Assembly (NCBI RefSeq): GCF_958298935.1
Contig: NC_084943.1
Coordinates: forward strand, 8,938,001-9,002,000
DNA: 64,000 nt
Direction: 5' to 3'
Source: Phragmites australis
Lineage: Eukaryota > Streptophyta > Magnoliopsida > Poales > Poaceae
In this document: positions 1 through 10,879 of the stretch, piece after piece
Layout: each line of letters opens with the position of its first letter
How positions within the stretch are numbered: the first letter of the stretch is position 1
The notes under the pieces: model-generated
Databases searched by the model: none
The model's input: the letters and a program-made list of their open reading frames with translations, nothing else
What the model was told of the DNA's origin: nothing
Position numbers and translations under genes: made by a program

Positions 1-2340
1 AGGTAGTAGAAGACTTTTGGGTTTGTGTAACATTTGCAAAAAAAAAGAGAAAAGTAAAGAAAGCAAGAAGCAAAGAGTGCCAAAAAAGAAGAAGCAAAGA
101 GTGCAAAAAGGGAGCGAGAATGAAAAAGAAAAAATATATATCAGGTTTGCATTGCGCATTTTGTTCTATTGTGCTTGTGTCTGTTATAGTTTTTGGTTTG
201 CTTAAGCTAGTTCTAGGAACGTGTTCGGGCCAGCAACTGTGACGAGCACTGTGGACTTTTATTCAGCTTTGCTAATCTGATTTCAATTATTACTATTCCT
301 TGCTACTAAATATTGCCTGTCTAAGCTACACCTTCTCTCGGTCAGAACAGTTTCTCCCCTTGCAACTACCTCACTCGCACCTAATAAGGTATCACAAACT
401 AGCCACCGGTTGTGCCAACTACTATGTTTGATAAGACCACTTGCAAGAGCATAGTAAGATGCTTGAGAGTGTGTGACTCTACTTCACTTTCCGCCACCTA
501 GTAGTTGATAGGCATAATATCTTTTGTTATCTTCTGTCTGCTACTAACCATGGTAGGTGAAACATTGGATGCGAAAGTGTGTTTCGAGGGAAGAACTCAC
601 AATGTTGTTGGATGATCATCGACAAGCTATTAATGATGACACCGATAAGAAGCTGGCGGAGACAAACACTACATTGCAACGATTTATTGATAGTATTTCC
701 ATGTTCAATACACGCTTTGATCGAGTGGTTAATCAGCCACCAAACCATGGGCGTGTGGATCCTCATGGCGCAACCCATGAGCAAGAGAAGTCCGTCACAG
801 ATGATGAAATTTTGAGGCAAGAACAAGATACCTTTGATGCACGATAATGGAATCGATTGAACTTCAATCGTCAAGGTATGAGAGGTAATAATTTTCAGCA
901 ACATAACCCACGTGTTAATGATGATCCATTTGCTAAGGTTAAGTTTACTATACCATCTTTTGCAGGCTTATGATGCTGAAAAGTATTTAGATTGGGAGAT
1001 GACAGTTGAACATAAGTTTAATGCTTATTTGGTTCTTGAAGTGCATAGAGTTAGGCAAGCCACTAGTGAGTTTAAAGATTTTGCAATCATCTAGTGGAAT
1101 AGAGATTGCATCGATGGGTTAGCGCCTACTACACGGAATGCTTTAAAGGTTGCTATGCGTAACAAATTTGTTCCACCCTCTTTTAAATGTGATTCGCATA
1201 AGAAATTGCAGCGCTTAAACCAAGGTGATAGATCCGTAAAAGAATATTATCGGGAGCTACAAATAAGTCTATTGCATTGTGATATTATTGAGGATGAAGA
1301 GGCTGCAATGGCACACTTTTATGGAGAGTTAAGGCATGAAATTCAGGACATAGTTGATTACGAAGAATATGATAGTGTTCCTAGATTGTTCCAACTTGCA
1401 TGTTTGGTAGAAAAAGAATTACAGGGATGACGAAAGAGGCCAAGGAGCAATTTTGGATGTATGACTACTTCAAAATCAACACCAAGACAAGTCAAAATAG
1501 CCCCACGTTAAGCTATACGGTCTGCTGCCCCCTTCTCGAGTAGGGCGCATTCAACAGTACTTTCGACACCATCACATACTCCCGATCCTGAGGTAAGTAA
1601 ATCCGTAAGTGTGCAGGGTCCAGCCAAGAGCTCTTCTTTGGGTTCTTCTATAGGCTAATTGACTAGGATTGTATGCCACCGATGCAAGAGAATGGGTCAC
1701 ATCATGAAGGATTGCCCAAGTCAGCAAGCGTACATTGTAACAGAAGACCATGGATATGTAAGTGCTAGTGATGTTGAGGATGAATATGCTCTTGCAACTA
1801 ACCATGCAGGTGACGAGGATGGATGTGAGATGGATATCGACCATGAGGAAGTGTTCGATGCCACTGCCACGGAGGATTATCAAATCCTCATTGTGCGGCG
1901 AGCGTTAAGCACTCAAATGGAGCAAGCGGAACAGCTACAACACCATAATTTGTTTCAGATGTTTCTCATAGTCAAGGATTATCGTGTTTGAGTCATTATT
2001 GATAAAGGAAGCTACAACAACTTGGTAAGCTCAGATATGATCAAGAAGCTTGCCTTGCTGACAAGGAACCATCGTCACCCTTATCATATTCAATGGTTCA
2101 ACTACGGTGGTAAGGTGAAGGTAATGCAAATAGCTAGGGTGCATTTTTCTATTGGTTCATACCATGATTGTGCTGATTTCGATGTAGTTCCCATGCAAGC
2201 ATGCTCTCTTTTGCTAGGACGACAATGGGAGTTTGATACTGATGCAACACAATATGGTAGAAGAAATACACTCTTATACATAAAGTAAAGAAAATAACTT
2301 TTCTACCTTTAACCTGAGCTGAAATTGTGAAATGTTGCAA
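1..2340 (+). mobile_element. CRM-like Ty3/gypsy remnant, family C, plus-strand copy
   Basis: A decayed LTR-retrotransposon body cut by the window start. Bases 1-556 are an A-rich leader that matches, in reverse complement, about 56930-57440, so the window opens within some 20 bases of this element's internal start. After the leader come gag and protease remnants (557-2288). Similarity to the other copy stops near 2340, where the copia sequence begins. No reverse transcriptase or integrase is present. The other copy (51243-57440, minus) shows what normally follows the protease in this family. Confidence 0.7.
557..2288 (+). pseudogene. gag-protease remnant of family C
   Basis: Broken retrotransposon polyprotein read in at least four pieces. 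The N-terminal part is 557-847. Capsid-like gag is in 912-1094 and 1155-1430; the second piece has the helix-rich pattern of Retrotrans_gag. A CCHC zinc knuckle, CHRCKRMGHIMKDC, starts near 1671 and is intact in all four ligands. An aspartic-protease-like segment runs about 1990-2288 and keeps the family motif LLLGRQWEFD, but the expected catalytic region near 2000 is shifted out of frame. Stop codons and frame changes separate every piece, so no product is expected. Gag would package the element RNA and the protease would cut the polyprotein. The same order of modules recurs on the minus strand at 55086-56930. Confidence 0.7.
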
Positions 2341-2596
2341 GTTTTTGTGAGCTATGACACTTAGAATGGTTTTATATGAAATCTAGGGTTCAGGTCCATC
2401 CGTTGGAGCTATGATCAAAATAATCTTTTCGGAGATGTCTGGTGTGATTTATTCTTATTTCTCTCATTTTCTTGCTTCTGCTTTTATTTGAGGCACGTTG
2501 GGTAAAAGGTTAGGATAGGCCATCAAATAATTTGGTGAGGCTCCTATTCAATCCCTCTAGTGGCCTTTCTCGGTCCCACAATTGGTACCATAACCA
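2341..2596 (+). repeat. end of copia 5' LTR with primer binding site
   Basis: The bases up to 2580 end in CCCACA and are followed at 2583-2596 by TGGTACCATAACCA, a decayed match to the initiator-tRNA-Met primer site (TGGTATCAGAGCC type). The copia gag begins 50 bases later, so 2341-2580 is probably the 3' part of that element's 5' LTR. No upstream TG start or second LTR copy was found, so the left boundary is only where similarity to family C ends. Confidence 0.45.
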
Positions 2597-2642
2597 AGTT
2601 TGATGACTAGTTGACTTCAACCGGCTTTTTGATCCATAGGGG

Positions 2643-3000
2643 ATAATGGAGAGGAATGGAAAAATACCTTTCTTTGAGGGTAGTGACTATTCGTATTGGA
2701 AGGTGCATATGGAGGCTTATCTCTTAAGCAGAGGAAGTGCTATTTGGAAAATTATTGACTTCAACTATGAAATTTCTACTGCTCGTACTTCTTAGGCCAA
2801 AATTGATCAATATGGGGCCAACAACAACGCTAGAAATATCTTGTTCACTAGTCTGAGTCGTAGCGAGTTTGATAGGGTTCAACACCTTTACACTCCTAGA
2901 CAGATTTGGTCCACACTTAGTGTTTTTCACGAGGGCACAAACTAGATTAAGGCTAGGTGTCAGGGCACTTACAATCAAGAGTATCAAATATTTGTGTAGG
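2643..3000 (+). pseudogene. copia gag, N-terminal part
   Basis: Starting at the ATG at 2646, the frame reads like the N-terminal part of Ty1/copia gag (UBN2-type): an early FFEG-x-DYSYWKVHMEAYL stretch, then NNARNILFTSLSRSEFDRV. In-frame stops occur near 2794 and 2944. The segment stops at 3000, where the LTR of the CRM-like element begins. The next part of the same gag resumes at about 10885, beyond the 3' LTR. The 5-bp sequences at the two edges, GTAGG (2996-3000) and GGAGG (10880-10884), fit a target duplication with one later change. Confidence 0.75.
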
Positions 3001-4132
3001 TGATGTGGACATCCCAACCAGTCATATAAACCAAGATGCTTCACCCCTAGTCCAAGGACCGATTACACGAAGCCGTGCCAAAAAGATACAAGAAGAGGTG
3101 AACTCACTTCTTATTGAGTTCAACTTTAAAAATGATGAGAATTTTATACAACCTAAATGTTTTATATTTGTTTTGCTAAGGTTTACACCTGAAGAGAAGG
3201 ACATTCCTTTAGATACTAAGGCCTACGAGCAGCGCCACATAATCCTCGACCAGCTCCGAGCAGCGCCGCATACTCCTCAACCAGTTTTGAGTGGCGTCGC
3301 GTGCTCTTGGACCAGCTCTGAGCAGTGTTGCATGATCCTAGACTAGTTCTGAGAAGTGCAGCGAGATACTTGACCACGAAGAAGAAATAACAACCATGAA
3401 GAGGAAGTGGTCAATCTCAAAGAGGGGGCCTTGACTGTCTCCACAACTTTAACACTCTTAGTCTTGTGATAACTACTTCAACTTCCACGAGTCATGCGAC
3501 CAAGCCTGTGATGGTTCAGCATGAATAATACACATGATTGGAAATATAATCAATTCTACTTTCACACCCAACAAACGGTTCATCATTTTGACTTCCCAAT
3601 ATGGAGTAATGGCCAATTTACTAAAGACTGCCAGAAGCTGAACAGGCCACGCGAGACTCTTCAACTTTAGATCTTTCAGCTAGCTTATCTTCAAGGAAAC
3701 TCCACCAATCTTTCACACCTATCTAGGAGAGTTGTTTCTAGTATAAATACCCCCTTGTATCACTATTATAGGTAGACTTTTGATAATCGAAATACAAACC
3801 CCTTTGTTCAGCTCTATGCTAACAAATTCAGAGAGTGATATCTACCCCTTTGCTCTTGTGGTTTCCTCACGGGATTACAGAAGCGGCTGCATCATCGGCT
3901 CCCAATTGGTGCTCCTGGTCCATTGATTCCAGGTTGTGTTGGTTGGTTCTTTGAGAGTGTGGTTGGGCGAATCCTCGATTCAAGTTACCGATTAAAGACA
4001 GTGGTTGGCTTTGAGTTTTAGTTGCAAGGTTGCACTGTTATCCGGCTATTTGCAGATAGTTATAAGCTTCTTTGAAGCTAGTTATCTTGTTCGTGATCCT
4101 ACATTGTGAAGATCGGGACACCATCTGTATCA
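3001..4132 (+). repeat. 5' LTR of gypsy 1
   Basis: 1132 bp, starting TGATGTGGACATCC and ending CTGTATCA. It is clearly homologous along its whole length to 9747-10879. A likely TATA box (TATAAATACC) lies near 3740 in U3. Internal CCTCGACCAGCTCYGAGCAGCG-like short repeats sit at 3240-3350 and recur in the 3' copy at about 9980-10100. Confidence 0.88.
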
Positions 4133-4134
4133 TC

Positions 4135-4147
4135 TGGTATCAGAACC
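4135..4147 (+). other. primer binding site of gypsy 1
   Basis: TGGTATCAGAACC, two bases after the LTR end. It is complementary to the 3' end of plant initiator tRNA-Met with one mismatch to the usual TGGTATCAGAGCC. It would prime minus-strand DNA synthesis. Confidence 0.85.
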
Positions 4148-5074
4148 TCCGTTGCCACGGTAGGATCATTTATCCCTATCTATATATATTTTGTGTTCGT
4201 CCTATCCACTGAAAAGCCAATAAAAAAAATAATAGCCTTTTGTTTTTGCATATGTTATTTTGGTTAGTTTCGTTAAGTTTCTATCCATTAGTGTCTTCAT
4301 TTTAGTTGCTGATCATCCATCCTTCGTGCATCTTTTGTGTTGTTCTATATTTTTGCGTTGTTTCATATCTATAAGTAAAAAGTTAGAGACCAAGTTCATC
4401 ATTTGCGAAAACTTTGATCCCATCAAGTTCTAGCTACTGGTTGTGTTGGGTTTTATATTTTAATTTGTGCTAGTCATATATCTGGTGGAATTAAAGTGTC
4501 AAAAAAAGAAAGTTGAAGAAAAAGGGAAAATTAGCAAAAGAAGTGAGAAAGATCAGTTTGTACAAGTGCATAAAACATCGAATCGAGTTGTGCAAATAGT
4601 TGTAATCCTTTTTGTCAAAGGTGCAGAGTGAAAGCCATCCCTCAATTACTAGACCAGTTTGCTATCTTTTCTTTGGTGCAAAATTTTGCTTGGGTTTGAT
4701 TGCAACACTTGCATCTCGAGCATACTCCTTGTTTGCATCAAATCTGAATTTTCTTTGTGCGTGAGTTGATCCATATATTTCATTCATATCTTGTGATCAA
4801 CACTAGGCATTGAATCTCTAGTTTGGATTGTTACTTAGCTTTACAATAACTAGAATCAGGTTGCTCCTTATGCATCAACTCCCCACCAATCTCCACAAAC
4901 AAGCCACTGTAAACAGAAATCTGGTTGTGTATTTGCTTAACCATCACTTGTACCACCACACATTTACTTTTGTAATCTGCAGGGAAAACATAAGAGTTTG
5001 GGTTGGTAAGAAACGGTGAGGTTGTGCGATTCCACATACTTTTCTACTCGAGTATCACTAACCATGCAGGAAAG
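4148..5074 (+). other. untranslated leader of gypsy 1
   Basis: About 0.9 kb between primer site and gag start, AT-rich, with no supported coding. Short open frames here have no recognisable domain. The last part (about 4890-5070) has the T-rich and AG features of a possible splice acceptor, but no donor could be assigned. Confidence 0.5.
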
Positions 5075-8000
5075 ATGGCGATTAATCAGGAGGAATATGT
5101 GTCTCTTGCCCAATTCAATGAGTTGAAGCAAAGCTTGGAGGATAAACTAGAGAGGAGCTCACAAGACATTCAAGCCCTCATGAATCTTGTTCGTGGTCAT
5201 CAATGGGCCTTTGATAGTGAGAGTAATCAATCCGAGGAAGTTGATGAAACTGATGCAGAAGCTACTGCCCAGTGTGCAAGACAATGACAAGAATGTGATG
5301 CTTTCCATGGTCATCGACCAGAACATGGAAACAATGATGTGCATGGCAAGGGAAGAGGTCGTGGTCAAGTGAATAATGATCATGAAGAAGAAGAAGAGGT
5401 CAAGTATGAACCATTACAAAATAATGGCCGTTGATGTCAAGGCAATCGAGCACGTAATCAGCCCCAAGAAGAGAGGTTTGGTAACTGAAATTTGCCATGC
5501 ATAAATTTGATGGAGGATCTGATCCTGAATCTTATCTCACATGGGAGCTGAATGTTGATAAGATATTTTGCATGCATAACTATTCAGAAGAAAAGAAGTT
5601 GGCAATGGCTTCTCTCGAGTTCGATGGTTATGCTCTAATCTGGTGGGAGCAAGTTATCCGTGATCAAGAGGATGTGGGATAGCCTGCTATTGTCTCATGG
5701 ACTGAAATGAAAAGAGAAATGAGAGGTTGATTTGTGCCGAGGCATTATCGGCTTGATCTTTTTGACAAGCTGCAGAATTTGAAGCAAGGTAATCTCTCTG
5801 TTGAAGAGTATTACAAAGAAATGGAGAAGGCCATTATCAGGGCTAATATAAATGAGCATGAAGAACAATCTATGTCACGGTTTATGTCAGGTTTACGCCG
5901 TAATATTCAATGCATTGTTGAATTTCAGCCATATCAAAATTTGGTCGAACTAGTGCATCAAGCAAGCAAAGCCGAGCGTCAATTGCAGCAAGATACGAAG
6001 TCAAGCAAAGTCAGCCCTTATAGCACTAGAGTTGCAGCCAATACAAGCAAGAATGCCTCATGGTTTACTGCAACTCGAGGAACCATTCCACGCTCGAGTG
6101 ATGGTGTACGTTCCAATGCTCATAGTGGAAAGGAAATCACTGCTGCAAGTTCGAGCAGTAAACCTACAACATCCACCACTTCTTTCATAGGTTCTACAAC
6201 TAAGAGTAGTGGAATTCAATGCTTCAAGTATGGAGGACATGGACATGTTATGAAAGAGTGTCCAAATAACCACACCATACTTGTGAATGAGAGTGCTGAG
6301 TATGAATCGGCTAGTGAAGAAGAGCAAGATGTTGAAGAAGATGATGCTCCTGAAAATGAGGATCCAACAACATGTGAATATGAGAGTGGTGCTGCTCTTG
6401 TTGTGGCTCAAATATTGAGTGTGCAGCTGAAGGAAGCTAAAAATGGACAACGTCATAATTTGTTTCAAACAAGAGCCAAGGTTGAGGGCAAGGTTGTCAA
6501 CGTAATCATTGATGGCGGGAGCTACCAAAATCTTGCAAGTAAAGAGATGGTCAAAAAGCTTGATTTGAAGCTGCTGTGGCATCCACACCCATATCATGTG
6601 CAATGGTTGAATGATTCGGGAAATATCAAGATTGCATATAGGATAAAACTTCCATTCAAGATTAGTGAATATATTGATACTATAGAGTGTGATGTTGTGC
6701 CCATGATAATGTGCCATCTGCTCTTGGGAAGGCCTTGGCAATATGATCGTTCATCCCTTCATTATGGACGCACCAACCACTACACTTTCAAGTGGAAAAG
6801 CAAAGATTTCTTGTTTAAGCCCATGACCCCTCAGCAAATCATGGCTGAACATTTGCAAAAGAGTTTGGAAGTGAAAGTGGAGAGTGAGAGAGAAAGAGAA
6901 AAAAAGAATAATCTTAGTGCCACCCACAATTCGGTGAGTGAGAGCCACAAACCAAATGTGAGAGATAAAAAGAGAAAATACGGAGATAATCTAGTCATGT
7001 TAGCCAGCAAATCTGAAATAAGAAATGTGAGAACTCACCCAGATCAAGTACTCTTTGTGCTTATGTACAAAAATATATTGCTATCAGCTAACGACATAGC
7101 ATCTCTTCCTAGAGTTGTGTCTCATCTTTTGCAGGACTATGAAGATGTGTTTCCAAAGGAAACCCCAGCTGGACTTCCTCCTTTGCGTGACATTGAACAT
7201 CAAATTAATCTCATTCTAGGTGCTGCACTACCAAAACGACCACCATACCGCACCAATCTTGAAGAAACAAAGGAGATTCAAAGGCAAGTGCAAGAACTTC
7301 TAAATAAACATTATGTGCATGAAAGTTTAAGTCCTTGTGTTGTTCCTATGATCTTGGTGCCAAAGAAAAATGGAGGATGTGTGTAGATTGTAGAGCCATC
7401 AATAATTTCACTATTCACTATCGTCACCCTATTCCTAGGCTAGATGATATGCTAGATGAGTTGAATGGTTCCATAATATTCACTAAAATTGATTTGAGAA
7501 GTGGTTACCATCAAATAAGAATGAAAATTGGCAATTAATGGAAAATTACTTTCAAAACAAAGTTTGAACTGTATGAATGGTTAGTTATGCCTTTCGGTTT
7601 GACTAATGCTCCTAGCACTTTCATGAGATTAATGAACCATGTCTTGAGATCTCTCATTGGCAAATTTGTTGTGGTTTACTTTGATGATATCCTGATTTAC
7701 AGTAAGTCTTTTAAGGAGCATGTTGATCATCTTCGGCAAGTCATGGATGTGCTTAGAAACGAAAGATTATTCGCTAACCTTGACAAGTGCAACTTTTGTA
7801 CAGAACAGGTTGTGTTTCTTGGCTTTTTTGTTTCAGGAAAGGGGATTAAAGTGGATGAGTCAAAGGTGAAGGCAATCAAGGTTTGGCCAACTCCTATGAA
7901 TATAAGCCAGGTAAGAAGTTTTTCTGGTCTTGTTGGTTTTTATAAGAGATTTGTGAGATATTTTAGTACCCTAGATGCACCCTTGAATTAATTGACGAAG

Positions 8001-9711
8001 AAAGGTGTTGCATTTGAATGGGGAGAATCACAAGAACATGCTTTTCAAGAACTAAAGAAATGTTTGATAAAAGCACCTTTACTGATTTTACCTTATTTCA
8101 CTAAAACTTTTGAATTTGAATGTGATGCTAGTGGAATTGGTATAGGATGTGTGCTCATGCAAGAAGGAAAACTTGTAGCATATTTTAGTGAAAAATTAGG
8201 AGGTGCACAACTGAATTATTCCATGTATAATAAAGAGTTGTATACTTTGGTTCAAGTACTTGAAACTTGGCAACATTACTTGTGGCCAAAAGAATTTGTT
8301 ATTCATTCAGATCATGAGGCTTTAAAGTACTTAAAGGGCCAAGTTGAACTGAATCGTAGACATGCCAAGTGGGTTGAGTTCATAGAAACGTTCCCATATG
8401 TTATGAGATACAAGAAAGGTAAGGACAATCTTGTAGATAATGCTTTGTCTCGTAAAAATGTCTTGTTGAATCAGCTAGAGGTGAAGGTGCCTAGCCTAAA
8501 GAGTTTGAAAGATTTTTATGGTAGAGACTCTGAATTTTTAGAACCATACGTGCAATGTAAAAATGGGAAAGGATAGGAGAAATATCACTTGCATGATGGG
8601 TTCTTGTTTCGAGCTAACAAGTTGTGTGTTCCAAATTCTTCGGTTAGACTCTTGTTGTTACAGGAGGCACATGTAGGTGGATTGATGGGTCACTTCGGAT
8701 GTGATAAGACCTATGAGCTGCTAGCCGACCATTTCTATTGGCCAAAGATGAGAAGAGATGTTGAGAGATTTGTGCAGCGCTACGTCACATGCCACAAAGC
8801 TAAGTCAAAACTGAACCCCCATGGTTATATATTCCACTTCCTATTCCGAGTGTTTTTTTGGGAGGAAATTAGTATGGATTTTGTGTTGGGATTACCTAGA
8901 ACTAAGAGGGTAAGGGATTCTGTTTTTTTGTTGTTGATAGATTCTCAAAGATGGCGTATTTTATATCGTGTCATAAAAGCAATGATGCTTCCCATATAGC
9001 AAATCTGTTTTTTCAGGGAAATTGTGAGATTACATGGGATGCCAAAGACAATTGTTTCAGGTCACGACATGAATTTTTGAGCTACTTTTGGAAGACGTTG
9101 TGGGCAAAACTTGGAACAAAGTTGCTGTTTTCCACAACATGTCACCCACAAACGGACGGGCAAACTGAGGTAGTGAATAGAACACTTTCAATGCTACTGC
9201 GAATGATGATCAAGAAGAATTTAAAAGAGTGGAAAAAAATGCTTACCACATGTGGAACTTGCTTATAACAGGGCAGTACACTCTACCAGCAACATGTGTT
9301 AATTTGAAATTGTATATGGATTCAATCTGATTGCTCCTATCGATTTGCTGCCTCTATCATTGGAGGAAAGGAGTAACATGGAAACCTCAAGGTGTGCTGC
9401 ATTTGTCAAGAAGATACATGAAAAGACTAAGGAAGAAATTAAGAAGAAAACAAAATGCTATGTTATGAAGGCCAACAAGCATCGCAAGAAGCTAACTTTT
9501 GAGCCGGGTGATCTGGTTTAGGTACATCTACGCAAGGAACACTTTCCAGACAAGCGTAATTCCAAGTTGATGCTTCAAGCAGATGGACCATTCAAAGTCT
9601 TAGCCAAAGTCAATGACAATGCATACAAGATTGCGCTTCCAGAAGAATATGGTGTGAGCACAACATTCAATGTTGCTGATTTGTCACCCTTCATCGATGA
9701 AGATGAGTAAG
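5075..9711 (+). pseudogene. gag-pol polyprotein of gypsy 1, broken
   Basis: The ATG at 5075 opens a charged N-terminal gag. Capsid lies at 5497-6000 and the longest unbroken stretch (5734-7386) covers capsid, knuckle, protease and the start of RT. The zinc knuckle near 6220 reads CFKYGGHGHVMKEC, with the second Cys changed to Tyr. The protease active site is DGGS at 6511. RT keeps YFDD at 7677-7688. RNase H is at about 8060-8460; its last catalytic Asp region reads VDNALSRK instead of the usual ADALSR. Integrase starts at about 8590 with an H-H-C zinc domain that lacks one Cys (YVTC) and keeps the first core Asp in SMDFVLGLP near 8870. Stops or frame changes at about 5287, 5480, 5682, 5730, 7386, 7538, 7991, 8576, 8999, 9268 and 9520 make it non-functional. 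The frame would continue into the 3' LTR. Confidence 0.88.
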
Positions 9712-9721
9712 AGTCGAGGAA

Positions 9722-9746
9722 GACTCCGTTTCAAGAGGGGAAGGAT
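9722..9746 (+). other. polypurine tract of gypsy 1
   Basis: Purine-rich AAGAGGGGAAGGA directly before the 3' LTR start at 9747. Such a tract primes plus-strand synthesis. It is encoded inside the end of the polyprotein, as in gypsy 2 and element D. Confidence 0.75.
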
Positions 9747-10879
9747 GCTGTGGACATCCCAACCAGTCCTATAAACCAAGATGCTTCACCCCTAGTCCAA
9801 GGGCCGATTACACAAAGCCGTGCCAAAAAGATACAACAAGAGGTGAACTCGCTTCTTACTGAGTTAAACTTTAATAATGATGAGAATTTTATACTACCTA
9901 AATATTGTATAATTGTTTTGCTAAGGTTTACACCTGAATAGAAGGATATTTCTTTGGATACAAAAGCCTACAAGCAGCACCACGTAATCCTCGACTAGCT
10001 CCGAGCAGCGCCGAATACTCCTTGACTAGTTCTAAGTAGCGCCGCATGCTCTTCGACCAGCTCTGAGCAGCGTCGCGTGATCCTCGACTAGTTCCAAGAA
10101 GTGCAGCGAGATACTTGACCATGAAGGAGAAACAACAATCATGAAGAGGAAGTGGTTGATCTCAAAGAGGGTGCCTCAACTGCCTCCACAACCTTCAACA
10201 CTATCAATCTTGTGACAACTGTTTCAACTTTCACGAGTCATGCGGCCAAGCCTGTGATGATTCAGCATGCATAATACACATGGTTGGAAAGATAATCAAG
10301 TCTACTTTCACAACCAACAAATGGTTTATCATTTTGATTTCCCAATAAGAAGTAATGGCCAGTTTACTAAAGACCGCCAGAAGCTGAATAGGCCACGTGA
10401 GACTCTTCAACTTTAGACCTTTCAGCTAACTTATCTTCAAGGAAACTCCACCAACCTTTCACACCTAGCTAGGAGGGTTGTTCCTAGTATAAATACCCCC
10501 TTATATCACTATTATAGGTAGATTTTTGATAATCGAAATACAAACCACTTTGTTTAGCTATGTGCTAACAAATTCAGAGAGTGATCTCTACCCCTTTGCT
10601 CTTGTGGTTTCCTCGCGGGATTACAGAAGAGGCCGCATCATCGGCTCGTAATTGGTGCTCCTGGTCCGTTGATTCCAAGTTGTGTTGGTTGGTTCTTTCA
10701 GAGTGTGGTTGGGCGAATCCTCGAGTTAGGTTACCGGTTAAAGACGGTGGTTGGCTTTGAGTTTTATTTGCTAGGTTGCACTGTTATCCGACTATTTGCA
10801 GCTAGTTATCTAGTTTCTTTGAAGCTAGTTATCTTGTTCATGATCCTACGTCGTGAAGATCGGGACACCATCCATATTA
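9747..10879 (+). repeat. 3' LTR of gypsy 1
   Basis: 1133 bp, starting TGCTGTGGACATCC and ending CATATTA, where the 5' copy has TGTATCA. It differs from the 5' LTR by scattered substitutions and small indels, so the insertion is not recent. The polyprotein frame enters it: GPITQSRAKKIQQEVNSLL is encoded just inside (about 9800-9860). Confidence 0.88.

Larger units (their letters stand above)
3001..10879 (+). mobile_element. near full-length CRM-like Ty3/gypsy element (gypsy 1)
   Basis: A 7.9-kb element with both LTRs (3001-4132 and 9747-10879), a tRNA-Met primer site, a gag-pol region in the order gag, protease, RT, RNase H, integrase, and a purine tract just before the 3' LTR. It is nested in the copia gag and flanked by GTAGG / GGAGG. 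The LTR start TGATGTGGACATCC, RT of the [13 protein letters not shown] type, no chromodomain, and a reading frame that runs into the 3' LTR with GPITQSRAKK point to the CRM clade. That clade call is from memory of the family. Confidence 0.88.

Noticed and set aside
4135..4147. tRNA-like sequence
   Set aside because: It is a primer binding site complementary to a tRNA end, not a tRNA gene; the same holds for the sites near 2583, 26573 and 45750.
6058..6741. 227-codon open frame on the minus strand
   Set aside because: Shadow of the gypsy 1 gag-protease coding.
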